Source of the DNA: an uncultured Flavobacteriaceae bacterium
GTDB lineage: Bacteria > Bacteroidota > Bacteroidia > Flavobacteriales > Flavobacteriaceae
DNA: 64,000 nt
NCBI GenBank assembly: GCA_947494695.1
Contig: CANLWB010000001.1
Location: 1 to 64,000, forward strand
Direction: 5' to 3'
Of this stretch, positions 9,087 through 18,021 are shown piece after piece (within the stretch, counting starts at the first letter, position 1; every line of letters begins with the position of its first letter). A model generated the notes under the pieces. It searched no databases, was not told the origin of the DNA, and worked only from the letters and a program-made list of their open reading frames with translations. Made by a program: the position numbers and the translations under genes.

Positions 9087-9995
9087 ATGAATAAAACACT
9101 TTGGTTTATAAGCTTATTTCTTCCCGTTATCATGATGAGTCAGGAAAACGGACATATAGAAACAGCGCATGGCAGCCTCCACTATAAAACTTACGGAAGC
9201 GGGGAACCCCTTTTAATCATAAATGGTGGACCCGGATTAGACAGTGCCGGTTTTATCCCCCTGGCCAAATCTTTGTCTGATAACTATAAGACTATTCTTT
9301 TCGACCAGCGTGGTACCGGAAAATCTAAACTGGAACAGGCTAACAACTCCACCGTTACCATGGCCCTTATGGTACAAGACATGGAAACTATTCGAAAACA
9401 CTTAAAAATAGAACGATGGATTGTTCTGGGGCACTCCTTTGGTGGGTTTCTAGCCGAATATTATGCCATTCATCACCCCGAAGCTATTAAAGCCATGATT
9501 TTGTCCAGTACCGGAGGTATCGATTTAAAGATATTGGATTATTTTAACGCAAATATTCAAATTCGATTAAGCCAAATGGAACGCGATTCCCTTAAATATT
9601 GGAACGATCGAGTTAACCAAGGGGACACAACCAAAAAAGCAAAATACCATAGAGCCAAGTTTTTAGCATCGGCCTATCTCTATAAAAAAGAATACATCCC
9701 AAATGTAGCAAAACGATTGGCCTTTGGTGGTTATCCTAAAATTAGATCGTTGGTGTTTCAGGATATGCGTAAAATAGATTTCGATTGCAGAGCAGGTCTC
9801 AAAAATTTTGAAAAACCTGTTTTAATCATTCAGGGCAGGCAAGATATCACTGGTGATGGTGTCGCTTATGAAACACATATGGCATTAAAAACCTCAACAT
9901 TGGTATTTATAAACGAGAGCTGTCATTACAGTTGGTGGGAACAGGAAGCGCAATTCAAATCTCAAGTCAACGCATTTATGGCTTCAGTTGATTGA
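9087..9995 (+). CDS. Secreted alpha/beta hydrolase, prolyl iminopeptidase-like (S33)
   Basis: A 302-residue alpha/beta hydrolase with a Sec signal (about residues 1-18, ending VIMMSQ). The triad is Ser117 in GHSFGG, Asp253 in IIQGRQD and His280 in ESCHYSWWE. The oxyanion segment NGGPG (46-50) and FDQRGTGKS are typical of proline iminopeptidases and related S33 enzymes. It would act on peptides or esters in the periplasm or outside the cell; the exact substrate is uncertain because S33 also includes esterases and lactonases. It ends about 150 bp before a Crp-type regulator. Confidence 0.8.
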   Translation: MNKTLWFISLFLPVIMMSQENGHIETAHGSLHYKTYGSGEPLLIINGGPGLDSAGFIPLAKSLSDNYKTILFDQRGTGKSKLEQANNSTVTMALMVQDMETIRKHLKIERWIVLGHSFGGFLAEYYAIHHPEAIKAMILSSTGGIDLKILDYFNANIQIRLSQMERDSLKYWNDRVNQGDTTKKAKYHRAKFLASAYLYKKEYIPNVAKRLAFGGYPKIRSLVFQDMRKIDFDCRAGLKNFEKPVLIIQGRQDITGDGVAYETHMALKTSTLVFINESCHYSWWEQEAQFKSQVNAFMASVD

Positions 9996-10151
9996 TCTGA
10001 AAGAATTATGAATTAAAACATATTAAAACAGGATAGAGCCATATTAAAGTCTTTTGGAGTATAACAATTTAGATTATGGTAAACTCCTGAAGCCCCCCAT
10101 TATTCCAGATGGGTGTTTTGGTTTGATAGGCTCGTAAAACACAACTAAAGA

Positions 10152-10718
10152 TTGGAACAATTACGAAAATATTTCGATGAGACCTTTAATATTTCAGAAG
10201 AAGACTGGAAAATCTTCTCTTCGAAATTATTCAGACTGGAGCTACCTAAAAAGGAAATACTTTTAAACATCGGTCAAACGGAAAATTATCTTTCATTTAT
10301 TGAAGAAGGTGTTGTTCGGTTTTACATTCCAAGATTAGAAAACGATCTTACCACGGGGTTTCTCTTTAAAGGAACTTTTTTAAGTGCCTACGATTCATTC
10401 TTAACACAAACACCATCAAAATACCGTGTTGAAACTATTACACCAACAATACTTTGGAGATTAACCTACTGTGATCTTCAGGATATTTACAGGCAAACAA
10501 CTATAGGAAACCTAATAGGTAGAAAGGCTAGTGAGGAACTCTTTCTTAAAAAACACCAAAGAGAACTTTCGTTTTTACATGACACTGCGGAAGAGCGTTA
10601 TTTAAGACTTTTCACAGAAAGACCTGAACTCATTCAACACATTCCATTAAAGTATATCGCTTCTTATATTGGCGTGACACCACAGGCACTTAGTAGAATA
10701 AGAAAACGAATTTCTTAA
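10152..10718 (+). CDS. Crp/Fnr-family transcription regulator
   Basis: A 188-residue protein with an N-terminal cNMP-binding-like beta-roll (about 20-115, including SFIEEGVVRFY) and a short C-terminal helix-turn-helix (about 160-188, IASYIGVTPQALSRIRKR). This two-part form is common in Bacteroidota. The start is TTG at 10152; no ATG gives a full N-terminus. Such proteins usually act as small-molecule-responsive DNA-binding regulators, and the effector is often not cAMP. It lies about 55 bp before a DoxX-like gene, a frequent pairing in flavobacteria, so that gene is the likely target. Confidence 0.8.
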   Translation: MEQLRKYFDETFNISEEDWKIFSSKLFRLELPKKEILLNIGQTENYLSFIEEGVVRFYIPRLENDLTTGFLFKGTFLSAYDSFLTQTPSKYRVETITPTILWRLTYCDLQDIYRQTTIGNLIGRKASEELFLKKHQRELSFLHDTAEERYLRLFTERPELIQHIPLKYIASYIGVTPQALSRIRKRIS

Positions 10719-10774
10719 CCTGGGTTCATTGTTTCCAAGGACTAAAGTGTGCAACTTTGCCAAAAACAAAAATT

Positions 10775-11227
10775 ATGAAACCTCTCATAGTGCTAATCGT
10801 ATCCTTTTTAATATCCAGCTTGGTTACCAAACTAACCACTGGTAAAACAGAATATCAATTAGCAGCAAGAATCGCCATGGCCATCATGCTTGTTTTTACC
10901 GCAATTGGCCATTTTGTTTATTCAAACGGCATGGCAGCAATGGTGCCAAATTTCTTTCCCAGAAAAACGGACATAGTTATATTCACTGGAGTTGTGGAAA
11001 TTATATTTGCCATCGGACTCTTACTTCCAAACTACAATCGTCTAGCTGGTTTTTTAATCATTGCGTTTTTTATATTAATCTTGCCTTCTAATATTAAGGC
11101 TGCCATTGAAAATATAAATTATCAAACGGGAACATTGGATGGCCCTGGGATAAATTATCTGTGGTTTAGAATACCGCTTCAAGCTTTTTTTATACTCTGG
11201 ACTTATTTTTCTACAATATATAAGTAA
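10775..11227 (+). CDS. DoxX-like membrane protein
   Basis: About 150 residues with four predicted membrane segments: the N-terminal VLIVSFLISSLV, then AMAIMLVFTAIGHF, VEIIFAIGLLLP and IIAFFILILP, with a further hydrophobic stretch at the end. The pattern GHF...MAAMVPNFFP...GVVEI is that of DoxX/DoxD-type inner-membrane proteins. ATG at 10775 is chosen over the in-frame TTG at 10757. The molecular role of this subgroup is poorly defined. It follows the Crp-type gene on the same strand and probably shares its transcript. Confidence 0.75.
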   Translation: MKPLIVLIVSFLISSLVTKLTTGKTEYQLAARIAMAIMLVFTAIGHFVYSNGMAAMVPNFFPRKTDIVIFTGVVEIIFAIGLLLPNYNRLAGFLIIAFFILILPSNIKAAIENINYQTGTLDGPGINYLWFRIPLQAFFILWTYFSTIYK

Positions 11228-11349
11228 AATACCGTTATAAATATTATAACGATTCTTTCTCCCTAACTCAAAAGAACAGTTCGCTCATTCTTTATTTCAA
11301 AATGGTTGAGATTATACCATTTTTGAATGTGAATATTAACGAGAATCAA

Positions 11350-11421
11350 ATGAAGCTACTAAAGTTTGCAATACTATTAATTGTGATTATGAACCTAATT
11401 TATTCTTTTTACAACATTTAA
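11350..11421 (+). CDS. Possible 23-residue membrane microprotein
   Basis: A short frame (starts MKLLKFAILLIVIM, ends YSFYNI) that would form one membrane helix after a basic N-terminus. It is too short to judge by composition and has no recognised relatives, so it may be chance. Confidence 0.2.
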   Translation: MKLLKFAILLIVIMNLIYSFYNI

Positions 11422-11642
11422 AAACACCTGGATATCGTTTAATACCAGAGTTCTTTTTTTACACGTACCTGTTTTAATAGCACGTTCATGGTCGTTTGTC
11501 CGTTCCTATAAGCCAATAAATAAAAAAGGAGGTTAACAAAATTAGCTCCCTTAAGATTCTCTTCAATCCTTAAATTACTATATTTAAAATATAATTTTCG
11601 GCATGGCTATCCTACCACAGCTTAAGTATAAATTGTTATTGC

Positions 11643-11650
11643 TACTTTTG
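11643..11650 (+). promoter_or_regulatory. TAnnTTTG promoter element of rnpA
   Basis: TACTTTTG fits the Bacteroidota -7 consensus and ends 11 bp before the rnpA ATG. The -33 element is not clear. Confidence 0.5.
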
Positions 11651-11661
11651 TAATTATAAAT

Positions 11662-12033
11662 ATGTCTTTAACGTACTCTAAAAAAGAAAAGCTAAAAAGC
11701 AAAAAATGTATCGAACAATTGTTTTCAGAAGGACAGTCTGTTTCGGCATATCCTTTGCGGTTAGTTTTTCTAAAAACAGAATTTAATGAGAACATTGTTG
11801 CCAAGACGGGCGTCTCAGTTAGCAAGCGGTGTTTTAAAAGTGCTGTAGATCGAAACCGTATAAAACGATTGCTACGAGAGGTTTACAGGTTAAACAAGGT
11901 TGTATATTTTAACAAGATTGAAACACAATATGCGTTTATGATTTTGTACCTTGGCAAGGATAAACCAACGTTTACCCAAATAGAATCTAAAATGAAGCTT
12001 TTATTTGAAAAGTTTTCGAAGAAAGCCTCATAA
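11662..12033 (+). CDS. rnpA: Ribonuclease P protein component
   Basis: A 123-residue basic protein that assists the RNase P RNA in cutting 5' leaders from tRNA precursors. The signature VDRNRIKRLLREVYR (RNR motif) is at about residues 71-85, and the N-terminal SKKEKLKSKK and central FLKTE...KTGVSVSKR segments are those of RnpA. The length is normal. A protease gene follows 16 bp after its stop, an arrangement common in flavobacteria. rpmH is not adjacent. Confidence 0.95.
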   Translation: MSLTYSKKEKLKSKKCIEQLFSEGQSVSAYPLRLVFLKTEFNENIVAKTGVSVSKRCFKSAVDRNRIKRLLREVYRLNKVVYFNKIETQYAFMILYLGKDKPTFTQIESKMKLLFEKFSKKAS

Positions 12034-12049
12034 ATATTACCATTCGATT

Positions 12050-13684
12050 ATGAGATACGTATTAAAAAGGAAAATTATAATTCCTATTCTGGTGTTCACC
12101 ATTTTTTTAACCGGAACGGCTTTTAAAAATGATTTCTTTGAAATAGCCAAACAGATTGAAATTTTCACAACGCTCTTCAAAGAAATCAACATGAATTATG
12201 TCGATGAGACCAACCCGGGAGATTTAATGGATACGGCTATTAAGAGCATGCTAGCCGATTTAGATCCATATACCAATTTTATGAACGAGCAGGATGTTGA
12301 AGCCGCCAGAATTAACAATACGGGTGATTACACCGGTATTGGCGCCAGAGTAAAAACATTTAAGGATAAATTGGTTATTATTGAGCCTTATAAAGACTAT
12401 CCAGCGGACAAAGCTGGTTTAAAAGCGGGTGATGAAATTATTAAAGTTGGTGATGTTATGGTGGAGTCTTATAAGGAAAACGCTGGAGACCTGCTAAAAG
12501 GCGCCTCAGATACGTCTGTAGACGTTACCTATAAACGTCAGGGTAAAACACAAACGGCTACTATAAAAAGGGCAGAGGTAGAGATTAAAGCAGTTCCACA
12601 CTTTTCATTGGTAGATGATAAAACCGGATATATTGTTTTAAGCCGATTTAACAGCAAAGCACATTACGAAACTAATTATGCATTACGAGACCTTAAAGCA
12701 CAGGGAGCCGAACGCATTATTTTGGACTTAAGAGGGAATCCCGGCGGACTCCTTAATGAGGCCATTAAAATTGTGAACCTTTTTGTACCTCAAGGACAGT
12801 TGGTTGTAACGACAAAATCTAAAGTCGAGAAATACAATAAAACCTATTATACACAAAACGAGCCTATTGATACACAAATTCCTTTAGTGGTTTTAATAGA
12901 TGGTAAAAGTGCTTCTGCAAGCGAAATTGTTTCGGGGTCGCTACAAGATCTTGACCGTGCCGTTATTGTGGGTTCCAGAAGTTTTGGTAAGGGATTGGTT
13001 CAAAGACCAAAACAGCTTACCTACGGTACCCAGGTAAAAATAACGATCTCTAGATATTACACGCCTTCGGGACGATGTATTCAATCTCTAGATTACTGGA
13101 ATAGAAATGAAAAAGGCGAAGCCGTACGTGTTAAACAGGAAAATTACAATGAGTTTAAGACTAAAAACGGACGTAAAGTCTTCGATGGAGGAGGGGTACT
13201 TCCAGATGTTATCTTTAATGCCTCTAAAAATTCTGCGATTACCGATGCCATTATAAACAGTGATTTAATATTTAATTACGCTACCAATTACTATTATAAG
13301 CACTCTGCTACTAACGTTAGTAATTTAAAGCTTTCCGGTTCAGATTTTTCAGGATTCAAAGCTTTTTTAAAGGCCAATAATTTTTCTTTTAAAACAGATA
13401 CAGAAAAATCGCTTTATAAAGCCTTTGAAACCGCTACTAAAGAAGAACTAAATGACGATATAGAAAAAGATTTCAACACTTTAATCGCAAACTTGGAAGC
13501 CTCTAAAACCAATGTTATCGACGAAAACAAAGACTATATATTAGAATTGTTAACCGAAGATATTGTAAAAAGATATGTCTATAGAGAGGGCCTTTATGAT
13601 TATTACAAAGTCAATGATCCTAAGATTAAAAAGGCTACAGAAATACTTGGTAAACCTGCTGTTTATCAAGGGTATTTAAAGTAA
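12050..13684 (+). CDS. C-terminal processing peptidase (S41, CtpA/Prc-type)
   Basis: Serine protease of about 544 residues, membrane-anchored or periplasmic, with an N-terminal hydrophobic segment (about 9-24). A PDZ domain spans about 88-175 (YTGIGARV...PADKAGLKAGDEI). The S41 core contains DLRGNPGG and the Ser-Lys dyad: Ser289 in SASASEI and Lys314 in FGKG, 25 residues apart as in Prc, with Gln318. ATG at 12050 is used instead of the upstream in-frame ATG at 12005, which would overlap rnpA. Such enzymes trim C-termini of envelope proteins. It probably shares a transcript with rnpA. Confidence 0.92.
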   Translation: MRYVLKRKIIIPILVFTIFLTGTAFKNDFFEIAKQIEIFTTLFKEINMNYVDETNPGDLMDTAIKSMLADLDPYTNFMNEQDVEAARINNTGDYTGIGARVKTFKDKLVIIEPYKDYPADKAGLKAGDEIIKVGDVMVESYKENAGDLLKGASDTSVDVTYKRQGKTQTATIKRAEVEIKAVPHFSLVDDKTGYIVLSRFNSKAHYETNYALRDLKAQGAERIILDLRGNPGGLLNEAIKIVNLFVPQGQLVVTTKSKVEKYNKTYYTQNEPIDTQIPLVVLIDGKSASASEIVSGSLQDLDRAVIVGSRSFGKGLVQRPKQLTYGTQVKITISRYYTPSGRCIQSLDYWNRNEKGEAVRVKQENYNEFKTKNGRKVFDGGGVLPDVIFNASKNSAITDAIINSDLIFNYATNYYYKHSATNVSNLKLSGSDFSGFKAFLKANNFSFKTDTEKSLYKAFETATKEELNDDIEKDFNTLIANLEASKTNVIDENKDYILELLTEDIVKRYVYREGLYDYYKVNDPKIKKATEILGKPAVYQGYLK

Positions 13685-13752
13685 GTTTACCTTTTTGTAT
13701 GTGTTAAAAAAAATTTAAAATAGTATATTTATACCAGATCTATTTTCCTACT

Positions 13753-14613
13753 ATGAATAAATTATTCGTATTAATTTTAATAAGTTTCAACTGTTTGTTT
13801 GTATTCTCTCAAAAGGAATTAACACATGTTGTTTATTTCGATACGGACAAATATATCCTGCCTCCAACAGAAGAAAACCGACTGCTTCTATTTATCTCCA
13901 CCTTAGCCGATGTCGATATTGAGTCCATCTCAATTTTTGGTTTTTGTGATGACCGTGGTGCCGATAGTTATAATTTAATATTATCGCAACATCGCGCCAA
14001 TGCAATTAAAACCATTTTTGCCAGTAACGAAATTAGTGAGGAACTTATTACCAATGTAGATGGTAAAGGAGAGATTTTATTAAAAATTGTGGAAGAAGAA
14101 AACCTTCTAAAAATAAGAGGGTTAAATCGAAAAGTAGAGGTTATCGTAAAACCTAAAGTGCCTAAACCCGTAAAGAAAAAACCAGTTAAAAAAGAAAACG
14201 AGGTTGTTAAAAAGAAAAGCACTGCAGAAGTTATACTTGGTGATTTAAAAGTTGGTGATAAAATTATTTTTGAAAATATATTGTTCAAGACGGGTTACAG
14301 TACGGTAACTTCAGCATCTAAAAAAACATTGGAAGCCATTGCAAAGGCATTGGTTGAACGCACTGATATTTATTTTACCATTCAAGGGCATGTTTGTTGT
14401 ACACAATACACTCGGGACGCTGTAGACAGAAAAACTAAAAAGCGTAATTTATCTGAAGCCAGAGCCAAATACGTTTACGACTATTTAGCCAAAAAAGGTG
14501 TTAGTACAAAACGGATGCGCCATTTGGGAATGCGAAGAAAATTTCCGCTTGGCGGTGATCCGAAGTACGATCGACGGGTTGAAATTTTAATAACCTATGT
14601 GGGCGCTAACTAG
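13753..14613 (+). CDS. OmpA-like protein with two OmpA-type domains
   Basis: A 286-residue secreted protein with signal peptide (1-19, ending FVFSQ). An N-terminal OmpA-like domain (about 22-132, VVYFDTDKYILPP...GFCDDRGADSYNLILSQHRANAI) is joined by a Lys/Pro-rich linker (about 133-160) to a second OmpA-like domain (about 168-284, GHVCC...NLSEARAKYVYDYL...RRVEI). OmpA-like domains normally bind peptidoglycan, so this is probably a periplasmic wall-binding protein. Its last codons overlap the start of the following LRR gene by 17 bp, suggesting translational coupling. Confidence 0.85.
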   Translation: MNKLFVLILISFNCLFVFSQKELTHVVYFDTDKYILPPTEENRLLLFISTLADVDIESISIFGFCDDRGADSYNLILSQHRANAIKTIFASNEISEELITNVDGKGEILLKIVEEENLLKIRGLNRKVEVIVKPKVPKPVKKKPVKKENEVVKKKSTAEVILGDLKVGDKIIFENILFKTGYSTVTSASKKTLEAIAKALVERTDIYFTIQGHVCCTQYTRDAVDRKTKKRNLSEARAKYVYDYLAKKGVSTKRMRHLGMRRKFPLGGDPKYDRRVEILITYVGAN

Positions 14614-16009
14614 AACATATCTCTTCAGCTTTGTTATAGTTCTATTGAGTTGTTTTGGATTCTCTCAAACCTATGTTCCAGATGATAATTTTGAGCAGGC
14701 TCTTATAAATTTAGGTTATGACACACCTCCTTTAGATGACAATGTACCCACTACAAACATAAACAGTATTACAAATTTAAATATTGATGGCCTAAACATC
14801 TCTGACCTTACAGGAATTGAGGATTTTTTAGCCCTAGAAATGCTTAGTTGTCAATCTAATACCCTTACGACACTTAACATATCCCAAAATGTAAACCTGT
14901 CACAATTGTTTTGTGGTAATAATCAGCTTACAGGAGTGGATGTTTCACAAAACCCGAACCTGATAATTTTTTGGTGCGAATCCAATCAAATCAATAATTT
15001 AGATATCTCTCAAAACACAAATCTTATTTCACTAGTTTGTGGTAACAATCGTTTAAGTCGTTTAGATGTATCTCAAAACACAAGATTAAATGTATTGTTG
15101 TGTGAAAATAATCAAATAAGTAGTTTAAACGTTAGTCAAAATGTAACCTTAACCAGGTTACAATGTGATGCTAACTTTATAAATAATATCAACTTAACTA
15201 ACAATATCGACTTGAGTATCTTTACTTGTGAAAACAACGACCTAACGCGTCTAGACCTTTCAGCAAACACATTTTTAAGTCGCTTAAATTGTGCGTTTAA
15301 TAACATTGGAGAATTGGATGTATCTAACAATGTGCGTTTAACAGAATTAAATTGCAGTCATAATAACCTGTGCAGATTGAACCTTAGAAATGGTAACAAT
15401 GCTAATGTTATAGCTATGAACTTTGGTTTTAATCCCGACTTAAATTGTGTTATTGTGGATAATCCAGCTGCCAATCATTCCACATGGCAACCCTTATCTT
15501 TTTCAAATTACGTGGCATCCCTTAACGACTGCAGCAATTTTGTGAATATTGATATGCTGGATGATGTTGTAACAAGCACGTCATACACGTTGCCTTTTTT
15601 AGTTTATGGTGATTACTATAGTGAATCGGGAGGCCTAGGAGTTTCGTTATCCGCCGGAGATATCATTACCAGTTCTCAAACCATATATATCTATAATGAA
15701 ACGGCTTGCGATACTAACGAATCTAGTTTTAATGTATTAATTATCAATGGAAATTATTACATTCCTAAATTCTTTACTCCGAATAATGATGGTTATAATG
15801 ATATATGGCAAGTTTACGATACCACCAATAGTATAAGAATGGTTAATATTTTTGACCGCTATGGGAAACTCTTAAAAACCTTGATACCGAGTGCTCCAGG
15901 ATGGGATGGTAACTTTAATGGACAACTTTTAAATACAGATGATTACTGGTATACTATTACGCTAAATTCTGGTGAAATTATTAGAGGACATTTTACATTA
16001 AAGCGTTAA
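14597..16009 (+). CDS. Secreted LRR protein with T9SS type B sorting domain, copy 1
   Basis: A 470-residue exported protein. The signal peptide (about 1-23, ends CFGFSQ) is followed by the YVPDDNFEQALI entry segment. Next come short 21-22-residue LRRs with an alternating pattern (LDxSxNxxLxxLxCxxNxL, about 60-270), then a linker domain. The C-terminal type B sorting (gliding motility-associated) domain covers about 385-470: FFTPNNDGYNDIW, IFDRYGKLL and the terminal HFTLKR. It should be carried over the outer membrane by the Por system. The start overlaps the OmpA-like gene by 17 bp. The Cys at every second repeat line is notable. Confidence 0.88.
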   Translation: MWALTRTYLFSFVIVLLSCFGFSQTYVPDDNFEQALINLGYDTPPLDDNVPTTNINSITNLNIDGLNISDLTGIEDFLALEMLSCQSNTLTTLNISQNVNLSQLFCGNNQLTGVDVSQNPNLIIFWCESNQINNLDISQNTNLISLVCGNNRLSRLDVSQNTRLNVLLCENNQISSLNVSQNVTLTRLQCDANFINNINLTNNIDLSIFTCENNDLTRLDLSANTFLSRLNCAFNNIGELDVSNNVRLTELNCSHNNLCRLNLRNGNNANVIAMNFGFNPDLNCVIVDNPAANHSTWQPLSFSNYVASLNDCSNFVNIDMLDDVVTSTSYTLPFLVYGDYYSESGGLGVSLSAGDIITSSQTIYIYNETACDTNESSFNVLIINGNYYIPKFFTPNNDGYNDIWQVYDTTNSIRMVNIFDRYGKLLKTLIPSAPGWDGNFNGQLLNTDDYWYTITLNSGEIIRGHFTLKR

Positions 16010-16033
16010 TAGTTTAAATTTTCTTATGAACTG

Positions 16034-17287
16034 ATGGTTATAAAACAGCTTTTTTTAGCCCTTTTTATGGTATTAACATGTTTTGTTAGTGGGTCACAAA
16101 ACATATATGTTCCAGACGATAATTTTGAGAATAGGCTTATAGAACTGGGACTCGATACGATTCTTAATGATAGCGTTCCGACAGCAAATATTAATGCGGT
16201 AACTTCTCTGGACGTGAGCTCAAGAAATATTTCAGATTTAACAGGTATAGAAGGTTTTACAAACCTAAATACCTTGATGTGTATTGATAACAATCTCACA
16301 TTTTTAAATGTTTCTGAAAATTTATTTTTAACCCATTTAAACTGTTCCGGCAACGAATTGACGGCTTTAGATGTCACCGAAAATGTAAATCTAATATCCT
16401 TAATAATAGATGAAAATTTTATAAATGAAATTGAAGTAAGTCTCAATGTAGATTTAGAGTTGTTTTGGTGCAATAACAATAGAATAAGAACTTTAGATTT
16501 AAGTATGAACACTAAACTAAAGGACTTGTCCTGTCATATAAACTGGCTTAATAGTTTAGATCTAAGAAATAATCCTGAATTAACAAGAATAGACGCACAT
16601 AGAAACGTATTATGTACTTTAGATATGCGAAATGGAACTAATACCGTTATTGAACGATTTTACCTTTTAGAAAACTCCAATTTAAAGTGCATTTTTGTTG
16701 ATAACATTGGTTATAGTAGTGCTAATTGGTCTTTTATTGATCCTACATCAACTTTTGTTAATTCTGAAGGACAATGCCAGGGTATTACACCAACAATACC
16801 AGCTGTAGACGTTTTACCTGATGCTACTGTCATGAGTAATTATACATTGCCACAATTGATTAATGGAAACTACTTCACAGCGCCAAACGGTAGTGGAATT
16901 ATGTTATCTGGTGGTGATGTTATAACCAGCACCCAAACCATTTATATTTATAGATTGAATGGCTGCGGTGTAGATAACCAAAGTAGTTTTACAATTACTA
17001 TTGAAACCGAACCAGAACCTATTGTTGAAGATTATTCCGCTCCTTCCTTCTTTACGCCAAATAATGACGGTTATAACGACTTTTGGAAGGTTTCCAGTGA
17101 TAATAACTCGATTACCCGAATATCTATCTTTAATCGCTATGGAAAGCTTTTAAAATCACTACGTCCTAATTCCATAGGCTGGAGTGGAACATATAACGGA
17201 AAACCAATGATAACCGACGACTATTGGTATATAATCATGCTTAAGTCGGGAAGAAAAATTACCGGGCACTTTGCGCTTAAACGTTAA
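16034..17287 (+). CDS. Secreted LRR protein with T9SS type B sorting domain, copy 2
   Basis: A 417-residue tandem paralogue of the preceding gene, 24 bp downstream. It has a signal peptide (about 1-21, ends FVSGSQ), YVPDDNFENRLIELG, fewer LRRs, and the same terminal domain (FFTPNNDGYNDFW, IFNRYGKLL, ending HFALKR). The LRR region keeps the Leu/Cys pattern but has lost about three repeats. Both copies look like adhesin-type surface proteins. The binding target is unknown. Confidence 0.88.
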   Translation: MVIKQLFLALFMVLTCFVSGSQNIYVPDDNFENRLIELGLDTILNDSVPTANINAVTSLDVSSRNISDLTGIEGFTNLNTLMCIDNNLTFLNVSENLFLTHLNCSGNELTALDVTENVNLISLIIDENFINEIEVSLNVDLELFWCNNNRIRTLDLSMNTKLKDLSCHINWLNSLDLRNNPELTRIDAHRNVLCTLDMRNGTNTVIERFYLLENSNLKCIFVDNIGYSSANWSFIDPTSTFVNSEGQCQGITPTIPAVDVLPDATVMSNYTLPQLINGNYFTAPNGSGIMLSGGDVITSTQTIYIYRLNGCGVDNQSSFTITIETEPEPIVEDYSAPSFFTPNNDGYNDFWKVSSDNNSITRISIFNRYGKLLKSLRPNSIGWSGTYNGKPMITDDYWYIIMLKSGRKITGHFALKR

Positions 17288-17451
17288 ATAAACATAAAGA
17301 ATACGATTATTCGAGGCAGAGAGCATAAGTCGGGTATGAGAATAGGTCTGTACTTTATCTCTATTTAAATGTAAAATTCATAACAAAAAAGTTGTCGCTA
17401 TCGTTTGTCTTGGAATGCTCAGACAAAATCCTCTCACCATAAACATTATAT

Positions 17452-17895
17452 TTATGTTTTAATCATCATGACATGTAAAATACCATCATCCAAGAATTCA
17501 TCGCCAATTTCAATAAAACCAAAGCTAGAATAGAAATTTCGTAAATATGTTTGCGCCATAATTTTAATTGAACTTGTATTATAATGTTCGGCAATAGCCG
17601 CAATACTTTTTTCCATGATAACATGACCATATTTAAAACGGCGTTCGGGTTTTGTAACAACAACGCGACCAATACTTGATTCTTCATAATAAAGTCCGGG
17701 TTTAAAAATACGAGCATAAGCTATTAACTTATCATCTTTAAAACCTAATACATGTAGAGCTTCAAAATCTTTACCATCAATATCACGATATACGCAATCT
17801 TGCTCTACCACAAATACATCACTGCGTAGTTCCAGTATATGATACAACTCTAATTTTGTAAGGTTTTCAAATGTTTTTACTTGTACGTTTAACAT
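17452..17895 (-). CDS. elaA: GNAT N-acetyltransferase, ElaA family
   Basis: A 147-residue cytosolic protein with the ElaA pattern: an N-terminal LYHILELRSDVFVVEQDCVY motif (about 17-36), LIAYARI (53-59), the acetyl-CoA pyrophosphate loop IGRVVVTKPERRFKYG (about 71-86) and a C-terminal GF-I-IGDEFLDDGI-H. ElaA proteins are GNAT-fold acyltransferases whose substrate is not firmly established. It lies convergent to the T9SS LRR genes. Confidence 0.85.
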   Translation of the reverse strand: MLNVQVKTFENLTKLELYHILELRSDVFVVEQDCVYRDIDGKDFEALHVLGFKDDKLIAYARIFKPGLYYEESSIGRVVVTKPERRFKYGHVIMEKSIAAIAEHYNTSSIKIMAQTYLRNFYSSFGFIEIGDEFLDDGILHVMMIKT

Positions 17896-18021
17896 GTTTT
17901 TATTAGATATAATTTATTGTGTTCTGAATTTTTTATTATCAGGATTTAACAACGTTTTCAAAGTATTTTAATAAAAAGAGATAATGGATTATATATTGAT
18001 GGATTCTCACTTTCACAGGAA

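Larger units (their letters stand above)
11228..11661. other. Intergenic region upstream of rnpA
   Basis: About 430 bp, AT-rich. It contains a 23-codon hydrophobic frame at 11350-11421 and a TAnnTTTG element at 11643-11650. No stable terminator or RNA gene was seen. Confidence 0.5.

Noticed and set aside
17452-17717. 83-codon minus-strand frame inside the GNAT gene
   Set aside because: It is a shifted frame of the ElaA-like gene, whose own frame has clear family motifs.
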